DNA of 64,000 nucleotides from a virus. A program made the position numbers and the translations under genes. The stretch lies in IMG/VR virus record IMGVR_UViG_3300029813_000075, positions 1-64,000 of that record; one strand, written 5' to 3'. Below the pieces are notes generated by a model. It was not told where the DNA came from, searched no databases, and saw only the letters and a program-made list of their open reading frames with translations. Position 1 is the stretch's first letter, and every line of letters starts with the position of its first letter. Of the stretch, positions 25,995-33,429 are shown piece by piece.

Positions 25995-26273
25995 TCATTC
26001 ATTCTGTACTACAATCCTCTTTGGTCTGATAGTTACTGTGATATCAATTGGCCCTTGGAGATACTTCACATCTCGTGCTGGTCTGCCTGCTAGAATCTCA
26101 AACGGACCCGGATAATTTACCTCAATGTTGTTGATAATACTGACTTGGCACGCAAACGGTATCTCAATATCATCAATGAACACCTTGAACGTTTCATTAT
26201 CACTATTCCTAACTATCTTCAACTCTTCAGGATTTTTCGTTCCCACGTCAAATTTACTTTCTTGTTTTTCCAT
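25995..26273 (-). CDS. small beta-rich protein
   Basis: 92 residues, mostly beta strands (ELKIVRNSDNETFKVFIDDI, ITVTIRPKRIVV). Preceded by GGGATAATCT directly before its ATG, like its neighbours. Its C terminus (NE, stop) and the following leader resemble the end of the gene at 26474, suggesting local duplication. Unrecognised. Confidence 0.6.
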   Translation of the reverse strand: MEKQESKFDVGTKNPEELKIVRNSDNETFKVFIDDIEIPFACQVSIINNIEVNYPGPFEILAGRPARDVKYLQGPIDITVTIRPKRIVVQNE

Positions 26274-26276
26274 AGA

Positions 26277-26450
26277 TTATCCCTTCTGTGAAACTATCAT
26301 TACGGTTAGTCCTAGTACTATCAATGCACCAACGGCAAGCATTGTCTCAGTCCCAAGTATTTTGTGTCCCAATATCACAATACCGATGTATAACATACTG
26401 CAACCAAACATGAAAGCATGATCTCTGTTGAATTTAATTTCAGGTGCCAT
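26277..26450 (-). CDS. two-span membrane microprotein (57 aa)
   Basis: 57 residues from the ATG at 26450: a charged start (MAPEIKFNRDH), two hydrophobic spans (about 13-29 and 36-53) and a short basic end. Preceded by GGAGATAATCT, the same leader as the two genes that follow. The leader and clean membrane segments support a real gene. Confidence 0.6.
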   Translation of the reverse strand: MAPEIKFNRDHAFMFGCSMLYIGIVILGHKILGTETMLAVGALIVLGLTVMIVSQKG

Positions 26451-26473
26451 AGATTATCTCCAACTCCTGTTCG

Positions 26474-26905
26474 TCACTCATTCTTCAACCACTCCTTGCC
26501 GTCAACCACTCCATCTGTCGTCAGCACTGCAACCTTAAGTCCAAACTCAACCGCCTCTTTGACGGCATTTCTGACCCACCATCTTCTATGTCTTGACCAA
26601 GATTCACGCCCGGGCAACAGATTGATTTCAATCTCTTTGCCTGCCAACATATCATAGATCAAATCCTCTTGATACGGTTGCAATGTGGTATTGAAATATT
26701 TCTGAGCAAACTTGTTCATATGAAAGAACTTGACTATGCCTTCGACCCAAACACCAAGGTACTGACCATCAAGACAAGTGACTCGAAGATTTGCTCGCAC
26801 GAACTCCTTGCCATCTTCTTCCACAGTCCTTACTGTCCACTCAGCTCTGTGCCACCGTGAATTTAGATCCCTTTTACAGACAGGGCATTTATCACACAGG
26901 GGCAT
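26474..26905 (-). CDS. zinc ribbon fused to a P-loop-ATPase-like fragment lacking its Walker lysine
   Basis: 143 residues. N terminus CDKCPVC, with one more Cys (TCLDG) later. From about residue 76, LQPYQEDLIYDMLAGKE then INLLPGRESWSRHRRWW and EFGLKVAVLTTDG follow the start of terminases and SF2 enzymes (a Q-motif, then a strand, P-loop, helix and strand). However, the P-loop reads GRESWSR with no Lys-Thr, and the protein ends before Walker B. It cannot be an active ATPase. The resemblance is by pattern and may be remote. Role unknown. Confidence 0.6.
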   Translation of the reverse strand: MPLCDKCPVCKRDLNSRWHRAEWTVRTVEEDGKEFVRANLRVTCLDGQYLGVWVEGIVKFFHMNKFAQKYFNTTLQPYQEDLIYDMLAGKEIEINLLPGRESWSRHRRWWVRNAVKEAVEFGLKVAVLTTDGVVDGKEWLKNE

Positions 26906-27215
26906 CTTTCATCAATTCCATCTGCTCAAGTATCGTATCACATACAATAGTCGTGTTTGCAATCCCGCCCGTTCTCCCTCGATACTTTTCTATCCACTCT
27001 GCCAGGCGATCAAGTGTCGGCTTGTGAATCAGATCTCGGTTAGACTCCTGGAAAATGATTGACTTCAAAGTGTCCTCAGCATGTGACGCTATGCCCTTGA
27101 TATCACGAAAAGACAAAAGGGCCATTTTGTAATCATCTTCTTTCAGACTGTTCTCAGCTGCATCAAGACTATTCTTGAGAGCATGGATTATTAGGTTAGG
27201 TTCATTTTTGCTCAT
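26892..27215 (-). CDS. helical protein
   Basis: 107 residues from the ATG at 27215. Mostly helical, with repeated acidic and Leu positions (HALKNSLDAAENSLKEDDY), perhaps a helical-repeat or coiled-coil fold. Overlaps the next gene by 14 nt. Unrecognised. Confidence 0.6.
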   Translation of the reverse strand: MSKNEPNLIIHALKNSLDAAENSLKEDDYKMALLSFRDIKGIASHAEDTLKSIIFQESNRDLIHKPTLDRLAEWIEKYRGRTGGIANTTIVCDTILEQMELMKDAPV

Positions 27216-27262
27216 TGTTACCACTACCCATATACGCATTTACTGTATTTATATGTTCGCCT

Positions 27263-27517
27263 TCAACTGACCCCTCGATAGTCAGGACTACCATCTGGAT
27301 AGTAGAAAATCTTGCACTTCCTACAGTACCATCCCGTCTGCTCGTATCTCTCCTTGCCCTTGTACTTGGCACCAAGATCAATCTTCTGTACATAACAAGG
27401 ACTATGGCATTTCCCACATAAGGGCTTCTTCCTCTTTCTTGGCATCCTTCCTTTGGCCTGCCAGATCTCTGTTCGCGTTTCCAATAACCTTGGTGTTCTT
27501 GGGTTTCTCTCAATCAT
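27263..27517 (-). CDS. zinc-ribbon protein, paralogue of 24393-24650
   Basis: 84 residues from ATG 27517 (a TTG at 27541 could add eight). Basic arm (MPRKRKKP), then CGKC and CRKC about 29 residues apart, with YEQTGWYCRKCKIFYYPDG at the end. Both Cys pairs are intact, unlike its paralogue. A likely nucleic-acid-binding ribbon. Confidence 0.65.
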   Translation of the reverse strand: MIERNPRTPRLLETRTEIWQAKGRMPRKRKKPLCGKCHSPCYVQKIDLGAKYKGKERYEQTGWYCRKCKIFYYPDGSPDYRGVS

Positions 27518-27524
27518 ATCAATA

Positions 27525-27547
27525 CGGTAAACATTACACAATTACCG
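27525..27547. promoter_or_regulatory. CGGTAA/TTACCG inverted repeat
   Basis: CGGTAA (27525-27530), 11 bases, TTACCG (27542-27547), just upstream of the leftward gene starting at 27517. Same half-site letters as the six TTAC-N7-GTAA palindromes but in reversed order and different spacing, so possibly a variant site. Weak evidence. Confidence 0.25.
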
Positions 27548-27758
27548 TTATTAACCTATGCAAAAGTCAGAATCATACCATTAAAAGCCAAATAGAGCCA
27601 TTCTGTAATCAAACGGGAACTAAAATTACGCATTTACAGTAATTCAAAAGATAAATGACTCATTCTATGCCACGCAGAACTGCTCTCCCTGCATTTTAGA
27701 GTTTCATCAACGTTTCGCCATGCACTACGGGTAAACACGCCAAGTTGACACAAAGATT
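27548..27758. other. noncoding gap within the leftward run
   Basis: About 210 bp with no reading frame above 15 codons on either strand. AT-rich on its left side, with TTACGCATTTACAGTAA near 27626 (the half-sites of the common palindrome separated by nine instead of seven). Probably a promoter region for the leftward zinc genes; no clear terminator seen. Confidence 0.35.
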
Positions 27759-28004
27759 TCAATCATCATCCCAGTATAATTTTTGCATGGTTGAGATCCA
27801 AAAAGTGTACAAAGGCCATAGTATCAATATTGCCGTAACGGTGTGACCCGCCATTGACCCGTATATCTCCAGGGTTCCAGGTTCACCAAATGGCACTAAT
27901 GCCCATGTGTCAAAGAACCCTAAAAAATAATAGCTCCCCACCATGAGTACTGACAGAACAGCAATGCCAATGACAAACAATCCAACCACGTGTATTTTAC
28001 CCAT
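27759..28004 (-). CDS. two-span membrane protein
   Basis: 81 residues with hydrophobic segments at about 6-30 and 51-70 and an acidic end (WDDD). Small size and two spans would fit a holin-like topology, but so would many others and it is not near an endolysin. Function unknown. Confidence 0.6.
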   Translation of the reverse strand: MGKIHVVGLFVIGIAVLSVLMVGSYYFLGFFDTWALVPFGEPGTLEIYGSMAGHTVTAILILWPLYTFWISTMQKLYWDDD

Positions 28005-28022
28005 ATCTTCACCTTCTTTTCA

Positions 28023-28253
28023 TTAGTCAATAAGACTGTCAGATATCCCTGGATCCTCAACAAGCAAGTCCGATCTGATGAAACTTCGGACCTCTTTCAG
28101 CTTGAACTTGAGTCCTGTGATCTTAGCCTGAAGTTCTCCAGTAAACTCTTCAAGTCTTGCAGTCCTGGCTGTAAGTTCTTCGACCTCACCAACCAGCCGC
28201 TGCACCAACTGACGCAATTGAATGTTACTCGTTGGGATTCCTTTCTCACTCAT
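28023..28253 (-). CDS. coiled-coil protein
   Basis: 76 residues from the ATG at 28253. Heptads through most of its length (LRQLVQRLVGEVEELTART, then LQAKITGLKFKLKEV). Overlaps the upstream gene by 8 nt. Probably oligomeric; unknown role. Confidence 0.6.
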   Translation of the reverse strand: MSEKGIPTSNIQLRQLVQRLVGEVEELTARTARLEEFTGELQAKITGLKFKLKEVRSFIRSDLLVEDPGISDSLID

Positions 28254-28722
28254 TATCATACCACTCCATAGTCCTCACCCAAATATCACACCACTTGTCA
28301 AAAGGAAGAGTCAGATCCATTGGTGACTCTATGAATGCAGCGTCAATGTCGGCTGAATCCCAAGTAGTGAGAAACACCCGCCATCTCAGGTCTTTGCCTG
28401 ACGGTGCCACAGTGACAGGGTTTATCCTTGCTAAGAATTTCCTAGCTCTCTTCTTATCACGCTTGAACAACTCAGACATGACTACCATGACCTCGAGTTG
28501 ACACTTGTAACTGAACACAAGTGACCGCCCTTTAGTATAGACGGCCAATGGCTTAATGCTCCTTGACAGCTCTTTGCTAATCTTGTCAATCACCCAATTG
28601 CGCGTCTTGGGTTTCTCATTGACACCCTTTCGCTTCCGTTTCCGGGGTTTGTCAAGCACTCCTGGTCGTGGGTCTTCCATGCGCCTGTGCGGTCTCATTA
28701 ATCTTGGAAACTTACGCCCCAT
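28246..28722 (-). CDS. protein with basic N-terminal arm
   Basis: 158 residues. The first 40 are Arg/Lys/Pro-rich (DKPRKRKRKGVNEKPKTRN), then an alpha/beta domain with SLVFSYKCQLEVMVVMSELF and an acidic C terminus. Arm plus globular domain suggests nucleic-acid binding. Unrecognised. Confidence 0.6.
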   Translation of the reverse strand: MGRKFPRLMRPHRRMEDPRPGVLDKPRKRKRKGVNEKPKTRNWVIDKISKELSRSIKPLAVYTKGRSLVFSYKCQLEVMVVMSELFKRDKKRARKFLARINPVTVAPSGKDLRWRVFLTTWDSADIDAAFIESPMDLTLPFDKWCDIWVRTMEWYDNE

Positions 28723-29128
28723 TCACAACATCTCCAAGCGCATCCTTGAATTGTGGATGCATGATTATGTCCAAAATCCCGGGTTCATCAAGAGCAGGTG
28801 TAGGGATATCTGCATACAAGTACCATCTATACTTGTCATAGAGATATTTCTCACAGATCTCCTTCGCCACATCCATGCCTTCAGCAGTCAACTTATACTT
28901 GCCACGTGGCTGGATCAATTCTAAGAGTCCTCTTGCCACCAATGCCTTCACTGTATCCCAACACTGGAAGGTATCATCCTTCGTATCATGGAACCAGGCA
29001 AGTCTCCGAATGTGAGTAAACCTCAATTCATTATAATACTGCAGACACTTGAGAATAATCTTCTGCCTATATCCAAGTCCACTACCGCCCTTGGTCTTGG
29101 TGGGTGGGAAGTGGCTATATGGCATCAT
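28712..29128 (-). CDS. winged-helix protein
   Basis: 138 residues from the ATG at 29128, which overlaps the upstream stop as ATGA. Residues about 20-75 fit a winged helix: QKIILKCLQYYNELRFTHI, DTVKALVARGLLEL, a wing (PRGKYKLTAEGMDVAKEI). Likely transcription regulator. A candidate for binding the repeated palindrome, without direct evidence. Confidence 0.65.
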   Translation of the reverse strand: MMPYSHFPPTKTKGGSGLGYRQKIILKCLQYYNELRFTHIRRLAWFHDTKDDTFQCWDTVKALVARGLLELIQPRGKYKLTAEGMDVAKEICEKYLYDKYRWYLYADIPTPALDEPGILDIIMHPQFKDALGDVVNGA

Positions 29129-29490
29129 TTGACCACCCATTCAACATTCGCCCAATCGACATTTAGCATGACCTTGGATTGCCTGTCAAACTGCTTCATG
29201 ATTTCAGGCACACCATCACCATGCACCGCCTCAAGGACAAAAGTTCTCCACGTCTTGTGACTCTTGACACGCATCTCGTTCACGTACTCAAAGAAGTCCT
29301 TGTTCTTGAATCGCATGGTCAGACTCTTTGCACCTTCACTGGTTGGATAGTCCTTAGTGTCCCTATGCCTGGGGAAATGGCATAGATTCCACATGTACTC
29401 TTCCCAATTGGCAGACCTGAGCAAGGCCTTATGCGCCAAGATTAGATTCTTCTCATCACTGTTTACTTTGATTGTCAATGTATTCGTCAA
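29125..29490 (-). CDS. hypothetical protein
   Basis: 121 residues from a TTG at 29490; the true start may be slightly downstream as this one overlaps the upstream gene by 35 nt. N-terminal strand (TNTLTIKVNSDE) then helices, Trp-rich. No motif recognised. Confidence 0.55.
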   Translation of the reverse strand: MTNTLTIKVNSDEKNLILAHKALLRSANWEEYMWNLCHFPRHRDTKDYPTSEGAKSLTMRFKNKDFFEYVNEMRVKSHKTWRTFVLEAVHGDGVPEIMKQFDRQSKVMLNVDWANVEWVVK

Positions 29491-29734
29491 TCTTGTTCAC
29501 CTTGCCTTTGAGGTAGTCAACGTCACTCTCGATCCTATCAAGGGTACGTGCAATTGTCACAAAATCTCCATTGATAGACTTGAACATTATGTCCTGATTA
29601 GTGATTATCGTGTTGATATTCGCCTTGGTCAGGTTGCTAGCATTTGACCGACAACATGCCCAACAGATTATGATCGCCATGACTGCAAGTACAATCATAG
29701 TAAGTTGTTCTGCATTAATTAGTAGTTCTTGCAT
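29456..29734 (-). CDS. membrane-anchored coiled-coil protein
   Basis: 92 residues from the ATG at 29734. One membrane span (MIVLAVMAIIICWACC, about 11-27) followed by a coiled coil (TLDRIESDVDYLKGKVNKID). The architecture matches small phage spanin or membrane-tether proteins in shape only. Overlaps its neighbours on both sides. Confidence 0.6.
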   Translation of the reverse strand: MQELLINAEQLTMIVLAVMAIIICWACCRSNASNLTKANINTIITNQDIMFKSINGDFVTIARTLDRIESDVDYLKGKVNKIDEYIDNQSKQ

Positions 29735-30314
29735 TTTTTGGTTTCCTCCACCAAGCATTTGGACATTCCAAGTTATGTTCCATTATTTGTTGTGCCCCTT
29801 CTGAAGTGCCAGAATCATACACCACTCCACAAACCTCACACTTCATTGGATCCCTCATGCCAGCATCGACATTAGGAATCCATTCTATTCCCGGGCATTC
29901 ATCATAATGCGTGAAGGCATCATCAACATTCAAGTCAGCACCACAAGCGGCACATATCATTCTGTCAGCTTCAGTCTTTACCTTGAGTGCATCAGCCATT
30001 TCAGAGACCCAAGTGCGCCTCTCTATGGCTCGCTTGTATGATTTAGGAGTAGCCTCTTTGAATGTGAATAACTCATGAATCTTGGCCTTCACAGCTTCCA
30101 GGGTCATTTCATCAAGAGGCTCACCAGTTGGCTGGTCAACCCGCCTGGGAGTCCTCATCATGTAAGTGCCTTCAGTGTCACCAAAGACAATTACAGGCTG
30201 CTGAAAGAGAGACCCGCAAAATGGGCAACACCGAATCACACTCTGCTTATCTGCATACTCCGGTTTCATGTGTGCATTGCACTGCCCACATCTGATAGTC
30301 TCTTTAACTGCCAT
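29715..30314 (-). CDS. triple zinc-finger protein
   Basis: 199 residues with three metal sites: CGQC...CPFCG near the N terminus, CAACG...H..DEC near residue 120, and CEVCG...H..EC near 160. The latter two are C2HC-like and similar to the C-terminal finger of the putative SSB (C-x2-C-x9-H-x3-C type). Between them a helical region. Probably nucleic-acid-binding; overlaps the upstream gene by 1 nt. Confidence 0.7.
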   Translation of the reverse strand: MAVKETIRCGQCNAHMKPEYADKQSVIRCCPFCGSLFQQPVIVFGDTEGTYMMRTPRRVDQPTGEPLDEMTLEAVKAKIHELFTFKEATPKSYKRAIERRTWVSEMADALKVKTEADRMICAACGADLNVDDAFTHYDECPGIEWIPNVDAGMRDPMKCEVCGVVYDSGTSEGAQQIMEHNLECPNAWWRKPKNARTTN

Positions 30315-30616
30315 TAGGACTCATCCCTTTGAATCATTGTGGTCAGCACTTCGTACCAGGGAACCTTCTCTGGAGAGTTAGTGACTTTCCACACTTGCCC
30401 ACAGTCACAACACCTAAGCCATAAGTATCCATCAACATAAATCCAAGGAAGAACAATACCTTTCACACATCCATCTTCGGCAGAGGTGTGCATGGCATAA
30501 TCAAAGGATACTTTGTACCCAATTATCATGCCATCTCTCTCAGTCACACGCCTGTAGAACGTGCGATCTGGATCCCACCGAATGATCTCTTCCGAGATCA
30601 CTCTCTCAATGCCCAT
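30314..30616 (-). CDS. small protein with one Cys pair
   Basis: 100 residues, beta-rich (YKVSFDYAMHTS, IVLPWIYVDGYLWLRC) with CCDCGQVW near residue 70. One CxxC only, so zinc binding would need an early Cys or a partner. Unrecognised. Confidence 0.6.
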   Translation of the reverse strand: MGIERVISEEIIRWDPDRTFYRRVTERDGMIIGYKVSFDYAMHTSAEDGCVKGIVLPWIYVDGYLWLRCCDCGQVWKVTNSPEKVPWYEVLTTMIQRDES

Positions 30617-31025
30617 TGTGAATACCTCTAGCGATTTCCTCTTTTGTGGCCTTCAACCTTCGGAAGGTCATTCTGTAAGGCTTCTTCGGTGTGCTCGTGC
30701 TTATGAAGCCTCGAGTCACCAAGCTCTGATATAGATTCGTGTCCTCTTCGTAGAGTCCATCATAGTTGAACTTGCGTGTTGGCTTCGACTGTGCCAACTT
30801 CACCGTAAGCAACAGTCTGCGCTCTTCAACCTTGGTCAATGGATACTTGTCAAAGCCATACTTACGCATGGTGGTCTCCATAGACTCTCGCACATCATCC
30901 TTGTCGGCCTTCAGTTCATCCTCACGCCTCATGATCTCTTTCAAGACCCTAGCGTGAAATTCCATCTCGGTAGCAAAAGCCACCTTCTCTTCTGCAATTT
31001 GTTTGTTGCTCTTTCTTCCCAACAT
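30606..31025 (-). CDS. basic helical protein
   Basis: 139 residues from the ATG at 31025. Long charged helices at the N terminus, then a possible helix-turn-helix (TNLYQSLVTRGFISTST) and a basic end. Possibly DNA-binding. Overlaps the next gene by 11 nt. Confidence 0.55.
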   Translation of the reverse strand: MLGRKSNKQIAEEKVAFATEMEFHARVLKEIMRREDELKADKDDVRESMETTMRKYGFDKYPLTKVEERRLLLTVKLAQSKPTRKFNYDGLYEEDTNLYQSLVTRGFISTSTPKKPYRMTFRRLKATKEEIARGIHNGH

Positions 31026-31038
31026 TCTCACCTTTTGT

Positions 31039-31137
31039 CTAATCGCATCCTATTGTAAAACCAAGATACATGAATAGCAAAAAGAGCCCGCCTATCACAA
31101 TTATCCAAAAAATATCACTCTTGCTTGGCCTCTGCAT
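31039..31137 (-). CDS. single-span membrane microprotein (32 aa)
   Basis: 32 residues from the ATG at 31137: MQRPSKSD followed by about 22 hydrophobic residues (IFWIIVIGGLFLLFMYLGF) and a GCD end. Overlaps the upstream zinc-finger gene by 23 nt. Fills an otherwise empty gap and has a clean membrane segment, so plausible but unproven. Confidence 0.45.
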   Translation of the reverse strand: MQRPSKSDIFWIIVIGGLFLLFMYLGFTIGCD

Positions 31138-31621
31138 TTTCTTCCTTCTCCTTCTCTCGGTAGCTTGCATTGAGACCGTCTATCAATTTCTCGCGGCACT
31201 CCTTATGAATGGGCTTACTCATGAACGTGTCATAATTTGTATTGTCCTTAATTGGCTCACTGCAAAAGAAGCAGTCAGACCATGCCCAAGACTCTGGAAG
31301 CTTAAATCTCAAAGTCCTGGCCTCTTGGATCTCAGCCACCTTCTTTTTCAAGTCTGAGATCTCTGTCCTGGCTCTGAGATGTGCGCTACTTAGGTTCCTG
31401 ATTGTGGCCTTTGCCTCAGCCAACTCTTCTGCACATCTCCCCCCCCTTGGTTTGGAAATGATACATTCCTCGAAGTGTATTGCTATATCAGGGTCTTTGA
31501 TAAATGTGTTACAGACAAAACACTTGATTCCAACACTTTTCTTTTGCCCACCAATTTGATCTTCCCAGATCCATTCGCTTTTTCTAATGTAATCTCTAAA
31601 ACTCACAGATTCTTTTGTCAT
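31115..31621 (-). CDS. two zinc fingers joined by a coiled coil
   Basis: 168 residues. First finger CFVCNTF...HFEEC near 34-53, a coiled coil (about 65-100, AEAKATIRNLSSAHLRARTE), second finger CFFCSEPI...HKEC near 117-142, then a Glu/Lys tail. A symmetrical dumb-bell layout suggests bridging of two nucleic-acid sites or dimerisation. Unrecognised. Confidence 0.65.
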   Translation of the reverse strand: MTKESVSFRDYIRKSEWIWEDQIGGQKKSVGIKCFVCNTFIKDPDIAIHFEECIISKPRGGRCAEELAEAKATIRNLSSAHLRARTEISDLKKKVAEIQEARTLRFKLPESWAWSDCFFCSEPIKDNTNYDTFMSKPIHKECREKLIDGLNASYREKEKEENAEAKQE

Positions 31622-31623
31622 TA

Positions 31624-31869
31624 CTATCGATCCCCCGCCTTCGGTTTAGAGCCTCGAGGCATAATCGTCATTTCGACCTGTGTGACAAATCCATCATCAT
31701 CTGTAAAGAGAACCCTATTGACCACGCCCCACAAATGACCCCCCCATGAGACCACTTGAGCATCCAAGTCTGTCCATTGGACATACTTCTTTTTCCAAGG
31801 CCTTCTAAGTTCATATCGTTTCAGTCTTTGAATCTTTCTTCGTAACCAATCTAGCATTGCTTTCACCAC
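31624..31869 (-). CDS. small basic protein
   Basis: 81 residues with an Arg/Lys-rich helical N terminus (LRRKIQRLKRYELRRPWKKK) and a beta-rich rest. Looks nucleic-acid-binding. Overlaps the upstream gene by 7 nt. Confidence 0.6.
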   Translation of the reverse strand: MVKAMLDWLRRKIQRLKRYELRRPWKKKYVQWTDLDAQVVSWGGHLWGVVNRVLFTDDDGFVTQVEMTIMPRGSKPKAGDR

Positions 31870-32723
31870 TCCAAATGAGGCGTGAACTTAATATTGCCAC
31901 CGCAGCCCTTGTGTTTGACCTCAATGCATTCACCACCACAATCGTCAGGTTCGATTGTTGACACAAAGCAGTTATGCCAGTCCTCAGTCTTACCACGATC
32001 TGGTTCCCACCTGTCAGTATCACCAGCGTGACATGCCCACTCCTTGTTGCACTTGTCACACCAAGCTGCGATCTCACGCATGGCCTGGTGAAACTCATCA
32101 TAACCGTATAACTTGAACACCTTCGGATCTGTCCAGCCACCACGAATGTCATTGCCACCATGCACGCTCACAATGATGAACGTGACCTTGGGATGGTTCC
32201 TTTCCTTGAATATCGTGTACTGGATATCTGAATCAAGCACATTGGCAAAGTTGTAAGTGTTGGCAGTCTCGATCTCAGTCCATCCAAACTCCTTCACTCC
32301 ATCTTCGACCCACTCAGCCATGAGAACGTGCGGATACAACCATTGCTTAGCTCTCTCGGACTCCATGAACTCTTCAAAGTCACCATTCAATCTCCTGTTG
32401 AACTCCATGTGCTCAGTCATGAAGTGCCATAGCCTCAGGTTCAAGTATGTACAGTCACCGTACTTGGTGATATCAAGAGGCTCATAGTTCCTAAAATCTG
32501 GATACTCGTAAAGCTTCTTTCTCCACTTTTGCCAAGACCTGTTTCCACCATCACCAGCATCCATTGGATGGACACCAGTGCATTCGGTCAGCATGAGCTG
32601 CACCACCTTCTGGGTCTCATTGTACCCTTCCGGTGTCACAGGCTCAGGCAGACGATCTTTCTCTTCCTTGGTGCGTCTAGCAGACATGATAGTCATTGCC
32701 AGCCGCGTAAACAGATTGCTCAT
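31863..32723 (-). CDS. conserved phage-type protein of unknown function
   Basis: 286 residues. The segment LTECTGVHPMDAGDGGNRSW resembles a motif (L-T-E-x-T-G-x-H-x-x-D-x-G-x-x-x-G-R-x-W) that I recall from an uncharacterised family spread through many phages. It is followed by helical and beta segments (HPKVTFIIVSVHGGNDIRGG) and a C-terminal Cys-rich tail (CDKCNKEWAC, DDCGGEC, KGCGG). First gene of a leftward sub-run, with CTCGTAATAATTATT upstream. Confidence 0.65.
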   Translation of the reverse strand: MSNLFTRLAMTIMSARRTKEEKDRLPEPVTPEGYNETQKVVQLMLTECTGVHPMDAGDGGNRSWQKWRKKLYEYPDFRNYEPLDITKYGDCTYLNLRLWHFMTEHMEFNRRLNGDFEEFMESERAKQWLYPHVLMAEWVEDGVKEFGWTEIETANTYNFANVLDSDIQYTIFKERNHPKVTFIIVSVHGGNDIRGGWTDPKVFKLYGYDEFHQAMREIAAWCDKCNKEWACHAGDTDRWEPDRGKTEDWHNCFVSTIEPDDCGGECIEVKHKGCGGNIKFTPHLEW

Positions 32724-32788
32724 TGTTGCTCACTCTCTATTCTCGTAATAATTATTTAAGACTTGCGTTTGCGTGTGCCCCCTCACTC

Positions 32789-32968
32789 TCATCGAATGTT
32801 GAAAGGATAAGGCAACGGGATATCCCGTAGATCGTTTCCACAATTCCAGCATCGAATCATCGCAGGGTCAACACTGAGCTTGATATTGCCATTCACAAGC
32901 TCTCTTGCTTTGAGTACATTCCTAGTCTGACACTTAGGACAGACTACTGTTTTTTGCCACCGTCTCAT
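32789..32968 (-). CDS. zinc-ribbon microprotein (59 aa)
   Basis: 59 residues from the ATG at 32968. CPKCQ and CWNCGND 31 residues apart make a zinc ribbon; basic N terminus MRRWQK. Two nt after the stop of the 152-residue gene upstream, so in that operon. Fills the gap 32724-32970 apart from a 65-nt AT-rich promoter-like stretch. Confidence 0.6.
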   Translation of the reverse strand: MRRWQKTVVCPKCQTRNVLKARELVNGNIKLSVDPAMIRCWNCGNDLRDIPLPYPFNIR

Positions 32969-32970
32969 TC

Positions 32971-33429
32971 TCAGTAACTCCCCTCAGGAGCGATAATCAG
33001 ACTCATGCTCGTGAATCCGTCTTCAAACTTCACAATGTCGTCAAAGGATCCTGAGAACCGTGAGAAGTAGTACTTGTCAATAACCTCCTTGACTGTCTTC
33101 ACACTCAGATCAGTATCGATGGCTATGTAGAAACTACCATCACGCTTATCCTTCAACATCTTACCAATGATTGCCTTTGGTTCAAGCACAGACTTGAGCT
33201 TGTCTAAGATTCTCTGCAGGTCGAAGGCCTTCAACTGCTCGAAGTACCATTCAATCTTGTCCTTGAACTGGTAATTCTCGCCATGTTCATCATAGAACTC
33301 GTGTGCCCATATCTCTATGTCACCCTCGTCTATGTTCAGCAGCTGCATGAGGTCTTCCTCAATCGCTGCCCATTCTTGTTCAACGTCACTGTACTTTGCT
33401 CTAAATTCCATTATTTTCCTTAACATCAT
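32971..33429 (-). CDS. acidic protein downstream of PCNA
   Basis: 152 residues, acidic and helical, with FRAKYSDVEQEWAAIEEDL and later a beta-rich half (GSFYIAIDTDLSVKTVKEVI). Overlaps the clamp gene by 4 nt, so co-translated with it. A clamp partner is conceivable; no PIP-box seen. Confidence 0.65.
   Translation of the reverse strand: MMLRKIMEFRAKYSDVEQEWAAIEEDLMQLLNIDEGDIEIWAHEFYDEHGENYQFKDKIEWYFEQLKAFDLQRILDKLKSVLEPKAIIGKMLKDKRDGSFYIAIDTDLSVKTVKEVIDKYYFSRFSGSFDDIVKFEDGFTSMSLIIAPEGSY

Noticed and set aside
32745-32748. CGTAATAA half-sites at 18337 and 32745 resembling the palindrome's right arm
   Set aside because: The left TTAC at the required distance is missing, so they were not counted as sites.
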